From contig CAKSEL010000009.1 in NCBI GenBank assembly GCA_934446675.1, forward strand, positions 60,033 to 124,032: a DNA stretch of 64,000 nucleotides. Reading direction: 5' to 3'. The notes below the pieces were generated by a model. It saw nothing but the letters and a program-made list of their open reading frames with translations. It ran no database searches and was not told where the DNA came from. The stretch comes from an uncultured Eubacteriales bacterium. GTDB taxonomy: Bacteria > Bacillota > Clostridia > Oscillospirales > CAG-382. The translations under genes and the position numbers were made by a program. Positions 34,356-44,800 of this stretch are shown one piece after another. The first letter of the stretch is position 1. The number at the start of each line of letters is the position of its first letter.

Positions 34356-34978
34356 TTATTCTCTGATTCCGCTGTATGCTTCGTTGAAATCCTTGAGTCT
34401 TGCAAGCTGAGCCGCTTCATTCGCCGCATAATGTGATGAGAAGTCAGCCGTCAAGGTCTTTTGCACCTTGCTTTACAAGTGTTTCAAACTCATCAAATGT
34501 CCATTCTCCGTTCTCCACAAGTTCGTATGGATAATCAATGCCAATCTCGTCAAACACATTCTTGTTAAAGAACAGGCACATTGCATTGTTCAGTCTGTGA
34601 AGTGAAATATCTCCGTCAAGAACATAAAGATTTCCGCCAAGAGTACAGTTTTCAATAATATCCCTTGACCACCATGGCTTATCAAGATGTATTGTATCTA
34701 TGTCATGAATGTTTTTTACCGCACCCTGAGTTGCATACTGAAATGCAGCGCCGGTGTGTGTGAATATTGCATCGTATGCATCATCACCGGCAAGAATGAG
34801 GCTCAAGGCATCCGTTTCTGAATTTGAATTTGATGACTCGGTAGCCGTAATTTTTATATTGAACATTTCTTCAACAAGCCTATTTCTTTTATACACAGCA
34901 TCTTCAATCGGGTCGGTTCTGCCTTCTTCAACATACTGGTCAGCAGTTTGTCCGGGACGTATAAGAATTGATGCCGTG
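34356..34978 (-). pseudogene. Solute-binding protein, truncated and internally deleted copy
   Basis: From 34978 the frame reads ASILIRPGQTADQYVEEG and continues to FETLVKQGAKDLDG at 34447. This is a close copy of the N-terminal third of the neighbouring solute-binding protein. After a stop the C-terminal end follows in another frame (AAQLARLKDFNEAYSGIRE, stop 34356-34358). The roughly 200 central residues are gone and the signal peptide is replaced by an esterase fragment. It is a dead duplicate produced by recombination. Confidence 0.8.
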
Positions 34979-35194
34979 TGAAAGATAATTCATTGCAACA
35001 GGTTCTGCTTCTCTTGGTGTGGTGTAGCTGTATCCGCCTCCGGGAAGGATAAGAACCGTGGGTCTTCGTGGCGTAAACTTATTCACTTTATCTTCCGTAT
35101 TGGGGATAAACACTCTCAGTTCTGCCACATGTCCCGTGTCCGGTACTGCTATTTTTGAATAATCTATTTCTATTTTCTTTTCAAGATAAATCAC
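34940..35194 (-). pseudogene. Acetyl-esterase/alpha-beta hydrolase, N-terminal fragment
   Basis: From GTG 35194 (AAAGGA upstream) the product reads KIEIDYSKIAVPDTGHVAEL, then RPTVLILPGGGYSYTTPREA. This is the oxyanion loop of carbohydrate acetyl-esterases of the BD-FAE type. At about residue 72 (SHGI) the sequence runs directly into the truncated solute-binding protein, so the nucleophile elbow and the rest are lost. The frame ends at 34940 in nonsense. The 35195-35358 gap has a short open stretch (YVGFTKSVERVDTLSTWRS) that may be a further remnant. Confidence 0.75.
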
Positions 35195-35358
35195 AAGGTT
35201 ATTCCTTTCACTTTGAAATCTTCATCGCTCCGCCAAGTACTTAAAGTGTCAACTCTTTCCACGGACTTTGTAAAACCAACGTATTTTCGATCAGGAATAT
35301 TAAAGAACATCTGTACCGCAATTAGCATACACTTTTAATCTGCGGTTTGTTTTTTTCG

Positions 35359-36788
35359 TTATTCTACAATTCCACCATAAGATTCATTGAAACGTTTAAG
35401 CTCCATCAAGGCTGATGACTCATTTCTCGCATAGAAAGAAGCAAAATCATGATTTGCACTTCTTGCAAGATTTTTACCTAAAGCCTGAAATTTACCGCCC
35501 CAAGAGTAGCCGAGGTCATAGACGATGCTTTCACGGATAATATCCATCATATCTTCTGACTCATTGTCACGGGCAAATTTCGTTTTAAGCGAAACGTCAT
35601 AGAATGCAGGAAGAACATCACGGTGACCGATAGCACAGAGTGCTTCAACAATGGCACCGGTTTTTTCTTCATCTTCAACGGTTACAGGCATTATCACAAC
35701 ATGTGAAAAGCCGTTTACGATTGTTGCATAATCATCGCCATACTCAAATTTGGGAAGCGGAATTACGCCGAAATCATCTTCCATAGATCTGAATATCTTT
35801 GCTTCGCCAAGATTTCCATCACCAAACATTGCTCTGCCTTCAGAAAAAACATTCGGACCATCATAATTCCTTGGGTTATCTGTAAACCAAATAAAAGATG
35901 CTTCATGTTCTAATAAATCAAAATATGTATCATAGATGTCTGTGGTTTTGACAGAATTAAGCGTGAGCCTGGGGATGCCTTCTTCGTCCTTTGTGTAGAT
36001 TCTCTGTCCGCCTGTATAGATAATCGAAATAGGTGTCTGCCACTCTTTCGCAAAATATCCGTACTGGTCATCTTCGGGATTCATTACACCATCACCGTTT
36101 AAATCTTTTGCACCTTGCTTTACCAATTTCTCAAACTCATCAAATGTCCATTCGCCATATTCAACAAGTTCATAAGGATAGTCAAGGCCAAGTTCATCAA
36201 ATATTGTTTTATTGAAATACATACACATTGCATAAGTGAGTCTGTCCATTGAAATATCACCGTCAACAATGTAGAGATTGCCGTTAACATCGAAAGAATC
36301 AATGATGTCCTGAGACCACCAAGGCTTTTCGAGATGAATAGTCGATACATCATTGAAGTTTACGCATGCCCCCTGTACCGCATAAGTAAAAGCAGAGCGT
36401 GTATGCGGGAAGATTACGTCATATGCATCATCGCCTGCAAGAATTGAGTTAAGCGCATCTGTTTCGCTATTAGGATTCGAAGATTCTGTTGCAACTATGC
36501 TGATATTATCATTTGCTCAACAGTTTCATTTCTCTTGTAAACAGCACTTTCTACAGGATCATCACTGTCCTCTTCGAGATACTGGTCGGTTGTTTTACCG
36601 GGTCTTATGAGAATACGGAACTGATATCCGTCATAGTCTGCAACCTCAAGGTCTTTTGTGTAATCGGTGTCATCAAAACCGACAAGGTTTTCATTGGTTT
36701 TTGGGACTGTATTTTCTTCCTTACATCCGGCAAATGCCGTAAGAGTAAGAGCGACAAGTACAAGTGCTATAATTTTGTTTGCTTTCAT
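35359..36788 (-). pseudogene. Extracellular sugar-binding lipoprotein with one frameshift
   Basis: The first part, ATG 36788 to about 36500, has a signal peptide with lipobox LTAFAGC and FRILIRPGKTTDQYLEEDSD. The rest (NDNISIVATESSN onward, then MCMYFNKTIFDELGLDYPYE and FASFYARNESSALMELKRFN) continues in another frame from at most 36516 to the stop at 35359. A single indel between 36497 and 36516 explains the break. The full protein of about 475 residues is an ABC-type solute-binding protein that delivers oligosaccharides. No permease genes are nearby, so it either uses permeases encoded elsewhere or is decaying. Confidence 0.82.
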
Positions 36789-36818
36789 AAAAGTTCTCCT
36801 TGTTATTTATTTGGACAT

Positions 36819-37895
36819 TTATACTGCATCGAAAAAACATTCGAAAATCTTGCTTTTCCCCGGAAATGGCGCATAATTCACAAGCGACGGTAGGTGAGAA
36901 ACAGTAAATTTTTCGTTTTCCAATGTTATTAGTGTACCTCCGAGCTGACCGGGATTATGATAATCGTACTGTCCGGTCTTCAACCCCATCACCCATTTCA
37001 CACCTTCATACATTATACATGTATTGACAGAATGAAAATGCCCTGCAAATACAGCCTGAATATTACATTCTTTAACTGTATCCAAAAAATCGGGGACGCA
37101 TACCGTAAACATTTTTTTGAAGTTCTGATTCTTTACACCAAAATCATTATCTTTTGCATCAACGTCAACACCTATTACATAGCATTCTCTGTCCTCAGTG
37201 ATATACCCCTTAGACAATTCTGCCAATTTGTATTCTCTCGTCGGAAAATGCATGCATATAAACCCGGGAACTTCTTTATTCTGCCTATTATTTATCAATG
37301 CTGTGTTCTCTTTTACAAGTTGAATTTGATCAGGATATATCCCTGCCGGAGAAAGACACCCATGTGAGTCAAGCATATGCAAAACTCTGATAACTTCATT
37401 ACCTATGCAAATTCCCACAGTATAGTTCCCATAACCGGATACATCACCCTTTTTAAACAATCCATAGCTTGTGTTTTCAAGCATACAACATTGCCATTCC
37501 GCGCCTTTGTTCGACTCATTATCATGATTGCCGAACACACACGCCCATGGAATACAAAATGAATCCATAAAGTTACAAAATCTTTCAAACATTCTTCCAC
37601 TGTCATCAAAAGAGCCATACACCATATCTCCGGTTATAAAAATCAAATCCGGCTTTGACTGTGCAATAAGCGATTTTACATGATTTCCAAAATTACCATC
37701 AAATCTGTCTGGACTCCACGCAACTATCTCATCTTCTCTTAATCTGTCTGGAGTTCTTCGTTGTTCTGCATCTATAATTTGCATATCTGTAAGTTGTAAG
37801 AGTTTTATCTTTTCGCTTTGTCTGTTTTCAGGAAGTTTAACTACAAAATCGCATCCAAAATTAAGTTTTGCCTGTGAATCCCTTATTACTTCCAT
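36819..37895 (-). CDS. Metallophosphoesterase (calcineurin-like)
   Basis: The 358-residue protein starts at ATG 37895 behind GAGGTGA. The metal-binding series is complete: LLQLTDMQIID, DLIFITGDMVYG, CVFGNHDNES, FICMHFPTREY and VFAGHFHSVN. No signal peptide is seen. These enzymes hydrolyse phosphomonoesters or diesters; the layout resembles purple-acid-phosphatase-like proteins often found in carbohydrate loci. Its substrate is unknown. It is in line with the other minus-strand island genes. Confidence 0.88.
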   Translation of the reverse strand: MEVIRDSQAKLNFGCDFVVKLPENRQSEKIKLLQLTDMQIIDAEQRRTPDRLREDEIVAWSPDRFDGNFGNHVKSLIAQSKPDLIFITGDMVYGSFDDSGRMFERFCNFMDSFCIPWACVFGNHDNESNKGAEWQCCMLENTSYGLFKKGDVSGYGNYTVGICIGNEVIRVLHMLDSHGCLSPAGIYPDQIQLVKENTALINNRQNKEVPGFICMHFPTREYKLAELSKGYITEDRECYVIGVDVDAKDNDFGVKNQNFKKMFTVCVPDFLDTVKECNIQAVFAGHFHSVNTCIMYEGVKWVMGLKTGQYDYHNPGQLGGTLITLENEKFTVSHLPSLVNYAPFPGKSKIFECFFDAV

Positions 37896-38280
37896 GATTT
37901 CACCTCATGCTTTTTATTGCTACTGCATGTTTCTCAGCACATAGAAAGATGCAAAGGTCAAAATTAGGTCCAAAAATGCCTTTCGTCAAGATGTTCTCTC
38001 TTCTTTTAATTTTGTCTGAATTCCAGTCTTTAAAAGAAAGGCTATGTAATTAATTATGATTTTTTTACATAGCCCTTATTGCAAAACTTATTTAACTAAA
38101 AAAAAGGAGAGAAGAAAAAGTTAAACAAGTTCAGCATCAAAACATTAATCCGATATCACAATCACAGAGATTAAATAACCTTTTATCCAATATCAAATAC
38201 ATTCGTCAATATCAAGCAACCTGAATTTTCGATAGCACATATTGTAATCTGCAGATGTTCCATCGTTTTTCCTTGTGTAA
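37896..38280. other. Gap with two terminators and a paralogous gene-end remnant
   Basis: The 385-base gap holds a perfect 10-bp stem GGCTATGTAA/TTACATAGCC (38040-38074) and a 13-bp stem AACTTATTTAACT/AGTTAAACAAGTT with one wobble (38085-38131). The stretch 38080-38190 strongly resembles 39826-39930, that is, the end and terminator of the 567-residue secreted protein. On the minus strand LFNLCDCDIGL echoes the C-terminus LNLCDETI. So a copy of that gene's tail was left here. Confidence 0.65.
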
Positions 38281-39507
38281 TCAAAGAATTGCCTTGGCAA
38301 CTCTTACACAGTAGTTATATCCATAACTGCAGCCAGTGAAATCTACAGTAAGATTTTCTCCGTCTTGCATAAACTTGAGTTCTTCATCATTGTCAAGCCA
38401 ATGAATTGAACGAACAGTATCCTTAATACCCGAAAAAGCATACGGACCTGAATATTTTCCGCCAACTACAACATGTTTGTTTCTTTCCTGACCAATGTTG
38501 TAAGCAAACAGATACAGACAGCCATCGCCCTTAAGAACAGCGTATTTTCCAATTCCGCAATATTCGTAAGGTTTGCCTTCATAAATCGCTTCTCCGAAAA
38601 TCTTCATCCAGTCGCCTACCGTTCTCATAAGTTCACGCTGAAGTGGAATGATTCCGCCTTGAGCCGTAGGACCTATGTTAAGCAGAAGATTTGCCCCCAC
38701 CTTTCGGCAATCGCAAAGACATTCAATAAGTTCGGCAGGAGATTTATAGTTGAAATCGCATTTTGCGCACGCCCAATGATCGTTAAGAGTATAGCACATT
38801 TCGGCTGCTATGTACTTTGTCATATTGCTTCTGTTCATGACAGTCGGACGACCTTGTTCAAAAGTAACAGAGTCAACTTCAGGATGACATATTTCGCCTC
38901 TGGCACTAAGTCCTGTATTGTTGATAATCATAGCCTCGGGCTGAAGGCGGCGGATAAGACCATATAATTCATCACGTTGCCATACATGACCGGGTTTTGA
39001 CCAGTCGCCATCAAACCACAGTCCGCCGATTTTGCCGTAATTGGTACATAGAATTTCAACGCTTTTTCTAAGATACTCCTGGTATGCATCAAAATTGTTG
39101 TTGAAATCGGGGTTATACCAGTCAAGGGTTGTATGATAAAAAAACGGTACAATGTCGTGTTTGTTGCAGGCATCGACAAATTCTCTTACCAGATCTCTTT
39201 TGGCAGCAGAGTGAGGCGCATCATAATCGTTGAGCCCCTGTGTATCATACAAAGAGAATCCTTCATGGTGGCGTGTGGTAAGCGTTATGTATTTACAACC
39301 TGCGCTTTTTGCTGTCAGAACCATCTCTTCAGCGTCAAAATCCTCGGCAGTAAATGTATCCATAAGCTTTTTGTAGTCTTCCATTTTACGTTTGTGCATA
39401 TGGTATGTCCATTCACCCATACCAAGCTGGGAATAAAGTCCCCAATGAACAAACATGCCAAATCCCATTTTTTCAAATTTTTCTATTCTGGGTGCCGGTG
39501 TAAGTAT
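38281..39507 (-). CDS. Alpha-L-fucosidase, GH29 family
   Basis: GH29 features are clear: FGMFVHWGLYSQLGMGEW, AKSAGCKYITLTTRHHEGFS, LYDTQGLNDYDAPHSAAKRD and the nucleophile region IGGLWFDGDW. The last segment is a beta-sandwich. The expected start is at residue LTPAPRIEKFEKMGFG, 7-8 bases after AGGAGG, but the codon there (39505-39507) is ATA, not ATG. An ATG at 39576 would add about 23 residues without a ribosome site. So either ATA is used, or the ATG was mutated, or the base is wrong. The enzyme removes terminal L-fucose; no signal peptide is visible, so it would act inside the cell. Confidence 0.85.
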   Translation of the reverse strand: MLTPAPRIEKFEKMGFGMFVHWGLYSQLGMGEWTYHMHKRKMEDYKKLMDTFTAEDFDAEEMVLTAKSAGCKYITLTTRHHEGFSLYDTQGLNDYDAPHSAAKRDLVREFVDACNKHDIVPFFYHTTLDWYNPDFNNNFDAYQEYLRKSVEILCTNYGKIGGLWFDGDWSKPGHVWQRDELYGLIRRLQPEAMIINNTGLSARGEICHPEVDSVTFEQGRPTVMNRSNMTKYIAAEMCYTLNDHWACAKCDFNYKSPAELIECLCDCRKVGANLLLNIGPTAQGGIIPLQRELMRTVGDWMKIFGEAIYEGKPYEYCGIGKYAVLKGDGCLYLFAYNIGQERNKHVVVGGKYSGPYAFSGIKDTVRSIHWLDNDEELKFMQDGENLTVDFTGCSYGYNYCVRVAKAIL

Positions 39508-39785
39508 AATAATTCCTCCTAACGTACAATTAACAATTTCATTTAAATAACGAAATACACTTTGCAATAAAACCATATTTTATGTGTTTGCAAAGCTTTG
39601 CAACCTATGTTTTCGTACATTTGAATTTCAATTATTTGACCAACTGTACATTTTCAACATCGGTATTTGTAATTCTGATTATTACTTCATCATCACATTA
39701 TATAGCAAGCATTCAATAAAAATTTCCACGTTAATCTTATTTATTACCATTCCTCATTTTTTAATCACAAGATTGCAAAAGGTGA

Positions 39786-39874
39786 ACCGAGTACAAATTG
39801 AATTTCAACTTATACTCGGTCACTACGACAAAACTTATTCAACTATAAAAAGGAGAAAAAACGTCAAATAAGTT
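39786..39874 (-). terminator. Terminator region after the 567-residue secreted protein
   Basis: Two stems are present: ACCGAGTA/TACTCGGT (39786-39820) and AACTTATTCAACT paired with the stretch at 39861-39874. The second is nearly identical to the one at 38085-38131. No gene is seen in 39577-39891. Confidence 0.6.
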
Positions 39875-39891
39875 TAGCAGCATAACATAAA

Positions 39892-41595
39892 TCAGATGGT
39901 TTCATCGCAGAGATTAAGAATTCCTTCTACATAAGATCTGCTATCTGCATCAAGGCCAGCATATCCTGCATCCCTGATAGCACATGCAACCTGCAAAACA
40001 CTTCTCTTTACCGGCTCAGCATAATGATAAGTACCGTCGGAATCCTTAAGATATGCTCTTACAACCGTCTGCTCACTATACGCCTGTTTTGTCGCGGGTA
40101 TTCCGCAGAGAACTGCTGTAAAGAATATATTTTCTGCGTCTACCTTAAAAAATCTGTCAACTTGTTTGCCCGATACGGTGTCATATCCGTAACTTACGCC
40201 TTGGCACTTGGGTATATCGCTGTCAAGGGTGAGTGTAGCTGCATCAGCACCGCCAAGGTGTCTTTCAAGAGTTACAACAAATCCATATTCGGTTGCTTCG
40301 GCTTTCTGATCTGCTGTTACAGATGCTCTGAAACGAATACCGCTCGGATCGGCCACTCTTATGGATGAATCATCATAACTTGTAGGTCTGTAATCAAAAG
40401 GCTTGTAATAAAGTGCAAAGCTATCAACTTCAATTCCGACACCGGCTTGAATAATCATCTGAGCTAAGTACATTTCAGTGCTTGGTTCATAGTCATAACT
40501 TAATGAATATTCTTTAAATTCTTCCGTCAACGTGAAACCTTTGCTAACTGTATTTTCAAAACTTCCACTTTGATTACGTCTTCTGATATAAACAGTTGCT
40601 CTGGATGCCGTACCTTTTCTCGCTCTCATAACTACGGTATATGTGCCTCGTTTTGCATTTTGACCGTTTTGTATTCCAACATACTTGTCTCCGACAACCG
40701 TTGCATATCTCAAGCCGGTAGAAGGAACAGCAGATACCACACCCTCTAATATCATACCGTTAGTTACATTTGAACCGTTATTTTCGTTGTATATTTCTGA
40801 ATAATTATTTCCGGCTGCTGTTTCTCCGATATTTCTGTTTTCATAGCCTTCCCAACATATCACATTTCCAAATTCCGGTCTTTCATAGTTGTCATAAGGT
40901 TTGTAATAAACTGCAAAATTATCAATACAGAAGTCTAAGTTCGTTCCATCTTTACTACGAATTTGAAATTGTTTCATAAATGTATCAGCCGTATATCCTG
41001 CATAGTCATATGAAAACGCATATGTTGTAAATGAATCAGTCAAAGATACAGCTTTCAAAACCTTCAGATTCATATTCGCAGTACCATTCAAAGTTCCTCT
41101 GATTACAACATCTATCGTCCCAGCTGTTTCCGACTCTGCTTTTTTTGCATCAATTACAATCGTATATGTGCCGGCCTTTGCTGTATTAGGCGTGTTTAAT
41201 ACAGGCCACGGATTAAGTGTACAATTAACATACTTGTTGCCTGAAACCTCATCATGACATACTGTTCCTCTAGGAATTCCTATGCCTGTAATTCCCGAAG
41301 AATTGTTGGAATTAATATATACTGCTGATGTTGTATGACCGCTAATTACCGTGCCCTCTTGATATGTTTCAAAACCTTCCCAGACGATAACTTCACCATA
41401 TTCGCCACCTCGCTGATACTCCGCTGGTGAAGGCACATATTCCGAATAAGTATCAGCTGTCTGAGCTGTTCCAATATTTTGTGTAATTTCATCAACAGAT
41501 TCAACTGTTGCAACTGTTGTAGGAAGAGCATATGAAGAAATTGCCAAACAAAGAGTAAGAATTGAAACAAATGTTATTTTAAATATTGTTTTCAT
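39892..41595 (-). CDS. Secreted protein with two carbohydrate-binding-like modules
   Basis: The 567-residue protein starts at ATG 41595 behind AAAGGA and has a signal peptide (VSILTLCLAISSYA). Two modules of about 160 residues repeat: VIVWEGFETYQEGTVISGHT ... FCIDNFAVYYKPYDNY and VICWEGYENRNIGETAAGNN ... VDSFALYYKPFDYR. They look like jelly-roll carbohydrate-binding domains. The C-terminal ~140 residues (SGIRFRASVTADQKAEATEY, GFVVTLERH, FFTAVLCGIP) resemble the C-terminus of the 1349-residue protein at 49.2 kb. No catalytic domain is seen. It probably binds glycans outside the cell. Confidence 0.75.
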   Translation of the reverse strand: MKTIFKITFVSILTLCLAISSYALPTTVATVESVDEITQNIGTAQTADTYSEYVPSPAEYQRGGEYGEVIVWEGFETYQEGTVISGHTTSAVYINSNNSSGITGIGIPRGTVCHDEVSGNKYVNCTLNPWPVLNTPNTAKAGTYTIVIDAKKAESETAGTIDVVIRGTLNGTANMNLKVLKAVSLTDSFTTYAFSYDYAGYTADTFMKQFQIRSKDGTNLDFCIDNFAVYYKPYDNYERPEFGNVICWEGYENRNIGETAAGNNYSEIYNENNGSNVTNGMILEGVVSAVPSTGLRYATVVGDKYVGIQNGQNAKRGTYTVVMRARKGTASRATVYIRRRNQSGSFENTVSKGFTLTEEFKEYSLSYDYEPSTEMYLAQMIIQAGVGIEVDSFALYYKPFDYRPTSYDDSSIRVADPSGIRFRASVTADQKAEATEYGFVVTLERHLGGADAATLTLDSDIPKCQGVSYGYDTVSGKQVDRFFKVDAENIFFTAVLCGIPATKQAYSEQTVVRAYLKDSDGTYHYAEPVKRSVLQVACAIRDAGYAGLDADSRSYVEGILNLCDETI

Positions 41596-41630
41596 GACTG
41601 TAATCCTTTCATAATATGTTTTGATAATTA

Positions 41631-41750
41631 TTAGTTTTGTTCTGTGTCAGACCATAAGCCGCTAACATCCACGAAAGTATCACTGCCGTTAAGAATGTCT
41701 TCGTGCGATACCATAGCAACTGAAAATTCAGGAACTACGTATTTTTTCAT
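41631..41750 (-). CDS. 39-residue peptide of the MKKY-PEF type
   Basis: With AAAGGAGG eight bases before ATG 41748-41750, the product reads MKKYVVPEFSVAMVSHEDIL and ends SGLWSDTEQN. Short peptides of this kind (MKKY-x-x-P-E/x-x-x, an acidic middle, a small C-terminus) occur near polysaccharide genes in gut Clostridia and have no assigned role. A second in-frame start lies 39 bases upstream (41789) because of a tandem duplication, which would give a 52-residue form. Confidence 0.6.
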   Translation of the reverse strand: MKKYVVPEFSVAMVSHEDILNGSDTFVDVSGLWSDTEQN

Positions 41751-41809
41751 CAAAATACCTCCTTTTCTCCGAACTACGTATTTTTTCATCAAAATACCTC
41801 CTTTTCTCC
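41732..41809. repeat. Tandem 39-bp duplication of ribosome site and start
   Basis: Two perfect adjacent copies (41732-41770 and 41771-41809) contain the ribosome site, the ATG and the first six codons of the 39-residue peptide. The unit is 13 codons long, so both starts share one frame. Confidence 0.9.
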
Positions 41810-41834
41810 ATTGTGAATTTATATTAAAATAATC

Positions 41835-44800
41835 TTACGCTATTTCCTCGACAACAAGATTGTCAAGTTCAAAAGTACCTGATGTTTCTTCACTCGGAGG
41901 ATTTACATAACAAGAGAAGAAGGACTGATCCTTTGCCGTCATTGGCCCCGGAATATATTCTATTTCAACGTGTTCCCATGTACCATCAGCATCAAGTGTC
42001 TTTCCACCCGAAATATGATTAACACCTTCAGCAGAAGGATACTGAATATTGACAGAAAGTCCTAATTTTACTTTTTCACCTTTGGAATCGCCAACGCCTC
42101 TGACATCAAAAGAAATTTTATATTTCTTACCTGTTTCAAAGGGATATTTATGTATGGCGTATGTCCAAGCTTTAGATTCACGTCCGGTGAATCTATATAC
42201 ATGGTTACCGGGATTTGCGGCATCTTCTTCAATTGTAATCTTTGCGGTATTAGAGGTGAATGTGATTAAATTCGGTGTTTCAGCATCACCATTGATAATT
42301 CCGGTTCTTTCTTCCAATAAAGTTCCTTCGCTTTCCTCATAATCAGGATTTTCAATAAATCTGATATAGTCAATATCCATAGTTCCAAGTGCGGAGAACG
42401 GGTCAAATCTTAATGCCTTGATTTTTCCTATCCAAGCTTCTTTTTGCGTAAGATCATAGGTATAAACTTCCCATTCACCCTTGGAGTCTGTGGAATTAAG
42501 CGGAATTCTGAGCGTTTTGTTTTCGTTCATTTTGGTATCGTACTCGGTGGTAAAGTAGAAGGTCATATTATCTTTTGATGCTCTGTCATACTTATATCTC
42601 ACCTTAATTTCAAGTGAACCATACTGCTTTGCATTGAAACCAAGTTTATCAGAAGAAGCTGTCATACTTGGGTCTGCAATTTTGCTTTCCGTATTATCAA
42701 GATGCAAATAATTAGATCCTGTAGAAAGATTGGTATTAATACTTTTCCAACCTTCTGTACCATAGCCGTTAAACTCCCATGCACCGGGCTTTAAAAGACC
42801 ACTTGTTGTAAAGAGTTCAAGTTCGGGAGTGGTGATATACACATTATTTTCTTCTGCTTTGTAGGTATATCCGAATGCTTCTGCAAGAATCTGCATATCA
42901 AGCATGGGAAGACCATCTACATCATACAAAGTATATCCGAGGCTCTTTTCCTTGCCATCAACAGTAAATTTATCAGATCCAATCTTGAATAAAACCTTAT
43001 GATTATTGCCTTGGAGAGTGAGAATCTTGTCATCATGATTCCAATCAATGAATGTATACAAAAGTAAATCAATTGCCGTTTCAGGGTCGAAAGGATAAAC
43101 TACTCTATCCCCGTGCATCTCAGGATAAATCTTACTTTTCACTTCACGCTCATTTATGAAAAGTTTATTATCTCTCAAATATTTAGGATCCATTTCGTGT
43201 TCAACTCTTTTGATGAACTCAATGTTGCCAACCTTAAACTCAACATCGCTTCCGTTACACGGGTCAATTCTGAGATACTTCATTTTGCCTGTCCAAAGAC
43301 TATTTCTTGCAGCAAAATCAACAGTTACCTTGTTAAGTCCTTCTTTTGTAATTTTATAAGTAGCAGATTTAGTTTCGGAAAATCCCTGTTCACTTTCAGT
43401 CGAAAAGAATACCTGTACGCTCTTACCCACGGGAACCTGAAGCTCAAATCTTATTCCCGCAACATCATCAAGATCAGTTCCTTCAACGCCGTTTATTAAA
43501 AAGTTAAAATCATCACCTGTGCTTTTGCCTGAAAGTATACCCTTTTCATAGGCTGCACCTTCAATGTTTGAAATTTTGTATACGTTTTCTTCGGATAGAG
43601 GAATTGTCTTTACAACTTCATATTCAACTTCGGTTTTAGATGTATCAAAAGGATCTTTGTAATCTCCTTGGTATCTTAAAAATCTTCTGTATTGAGGATA
43701 CATATGATTGATACGCTCAAGTTGATTTTCATCAGGAATTATGTGAGGAAGTTCCTTTGGCATATCGGTATACTTATCACGGAGAACATCAAGGTAATCA
43801 AAACCTCGAAGGCCTTCACAAGGCATTATATACGTACCTTCACCGTATTCATTCCAGGTTGATATCCAGACCATCTTTTCTTCCCATGTGCCCTTTTCGG
43901 CGTACTTTGGGATGTATGTGGTCTTAACCCACTCATGGCACTTGTCCCAATCTTCGGTAGTCATAAGAGGCATTTTGGCACCACGCCATGCAAAATCACT
44001 GTAGCCAACGCTGATTGTAGGAATTGTATAGAACGTTTTTGCCTTTTCTTGCAATTCAATATTTTTACCGGTGTTTATTGAATACTGATAACCGTCAGCA
44101 CCCCAATGATATGCAGCATATCCGTTTATTCCGAATTCTTCAAGGGTCTTGGGCTGTCCGTTTGATACGAAAATAAAGCCATCAAAGCCGTAACTTTTTG
44201 CAGTTTCTTCAAGATATTTGAATTCTTCCTTTGCTTGTGCTGTCGAGCCGAAATAGTCTTCTCCACCAATAATATCAAGACCATATAAATGAAGCAAAAG
44301 TTTATTTTCTATTACTGCATAATTTTCATCAAGGAAGAAGTTTTCAAACCAGTAAGGAATCACATGGTTTCTGAACTGTTCGCCGTTAAACTTTGTGCCG
44401 CTTCCTGCTTCCCAAATGAGGCAGTACTTCATGTAATCTTGATACTTTGAAAGCTGTAACCCTTCATTAAGCTGAGAGGAAAGTTTTGTTGTTTTGATAG
44501 GACCATTTTCAACACTTGCATACCAACAAACAGCCTGAATATCAATACCGCCTTCAACCATGTACTTAACTTCCCAGTCAGCGGTTTCTCTATTACCTTC
44601 ATCGTAGTAACCGAGAACCGGTCTGTTTTCATCATAAGGAGTGATAACTGCCCAACCAAAGTGAGAACCGTCATTGTACCACAGGTTACAAACGTTCATA
44701 GCAACTATGTAATCGTCAAAGGTTGCCTTCGCATAGGGTGCGGGCACATAGTCATAGTGGTCAACATCAGCATAAACCTTGATGTTATCCATTCTTGCAT

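Noticed and set aside
41732..41809. The two 39-bp repeats as the start of a CRISPR-like array
   Set aside because: There are only two adjacent copies without spacers, and they contain a ribosome site and start codon.
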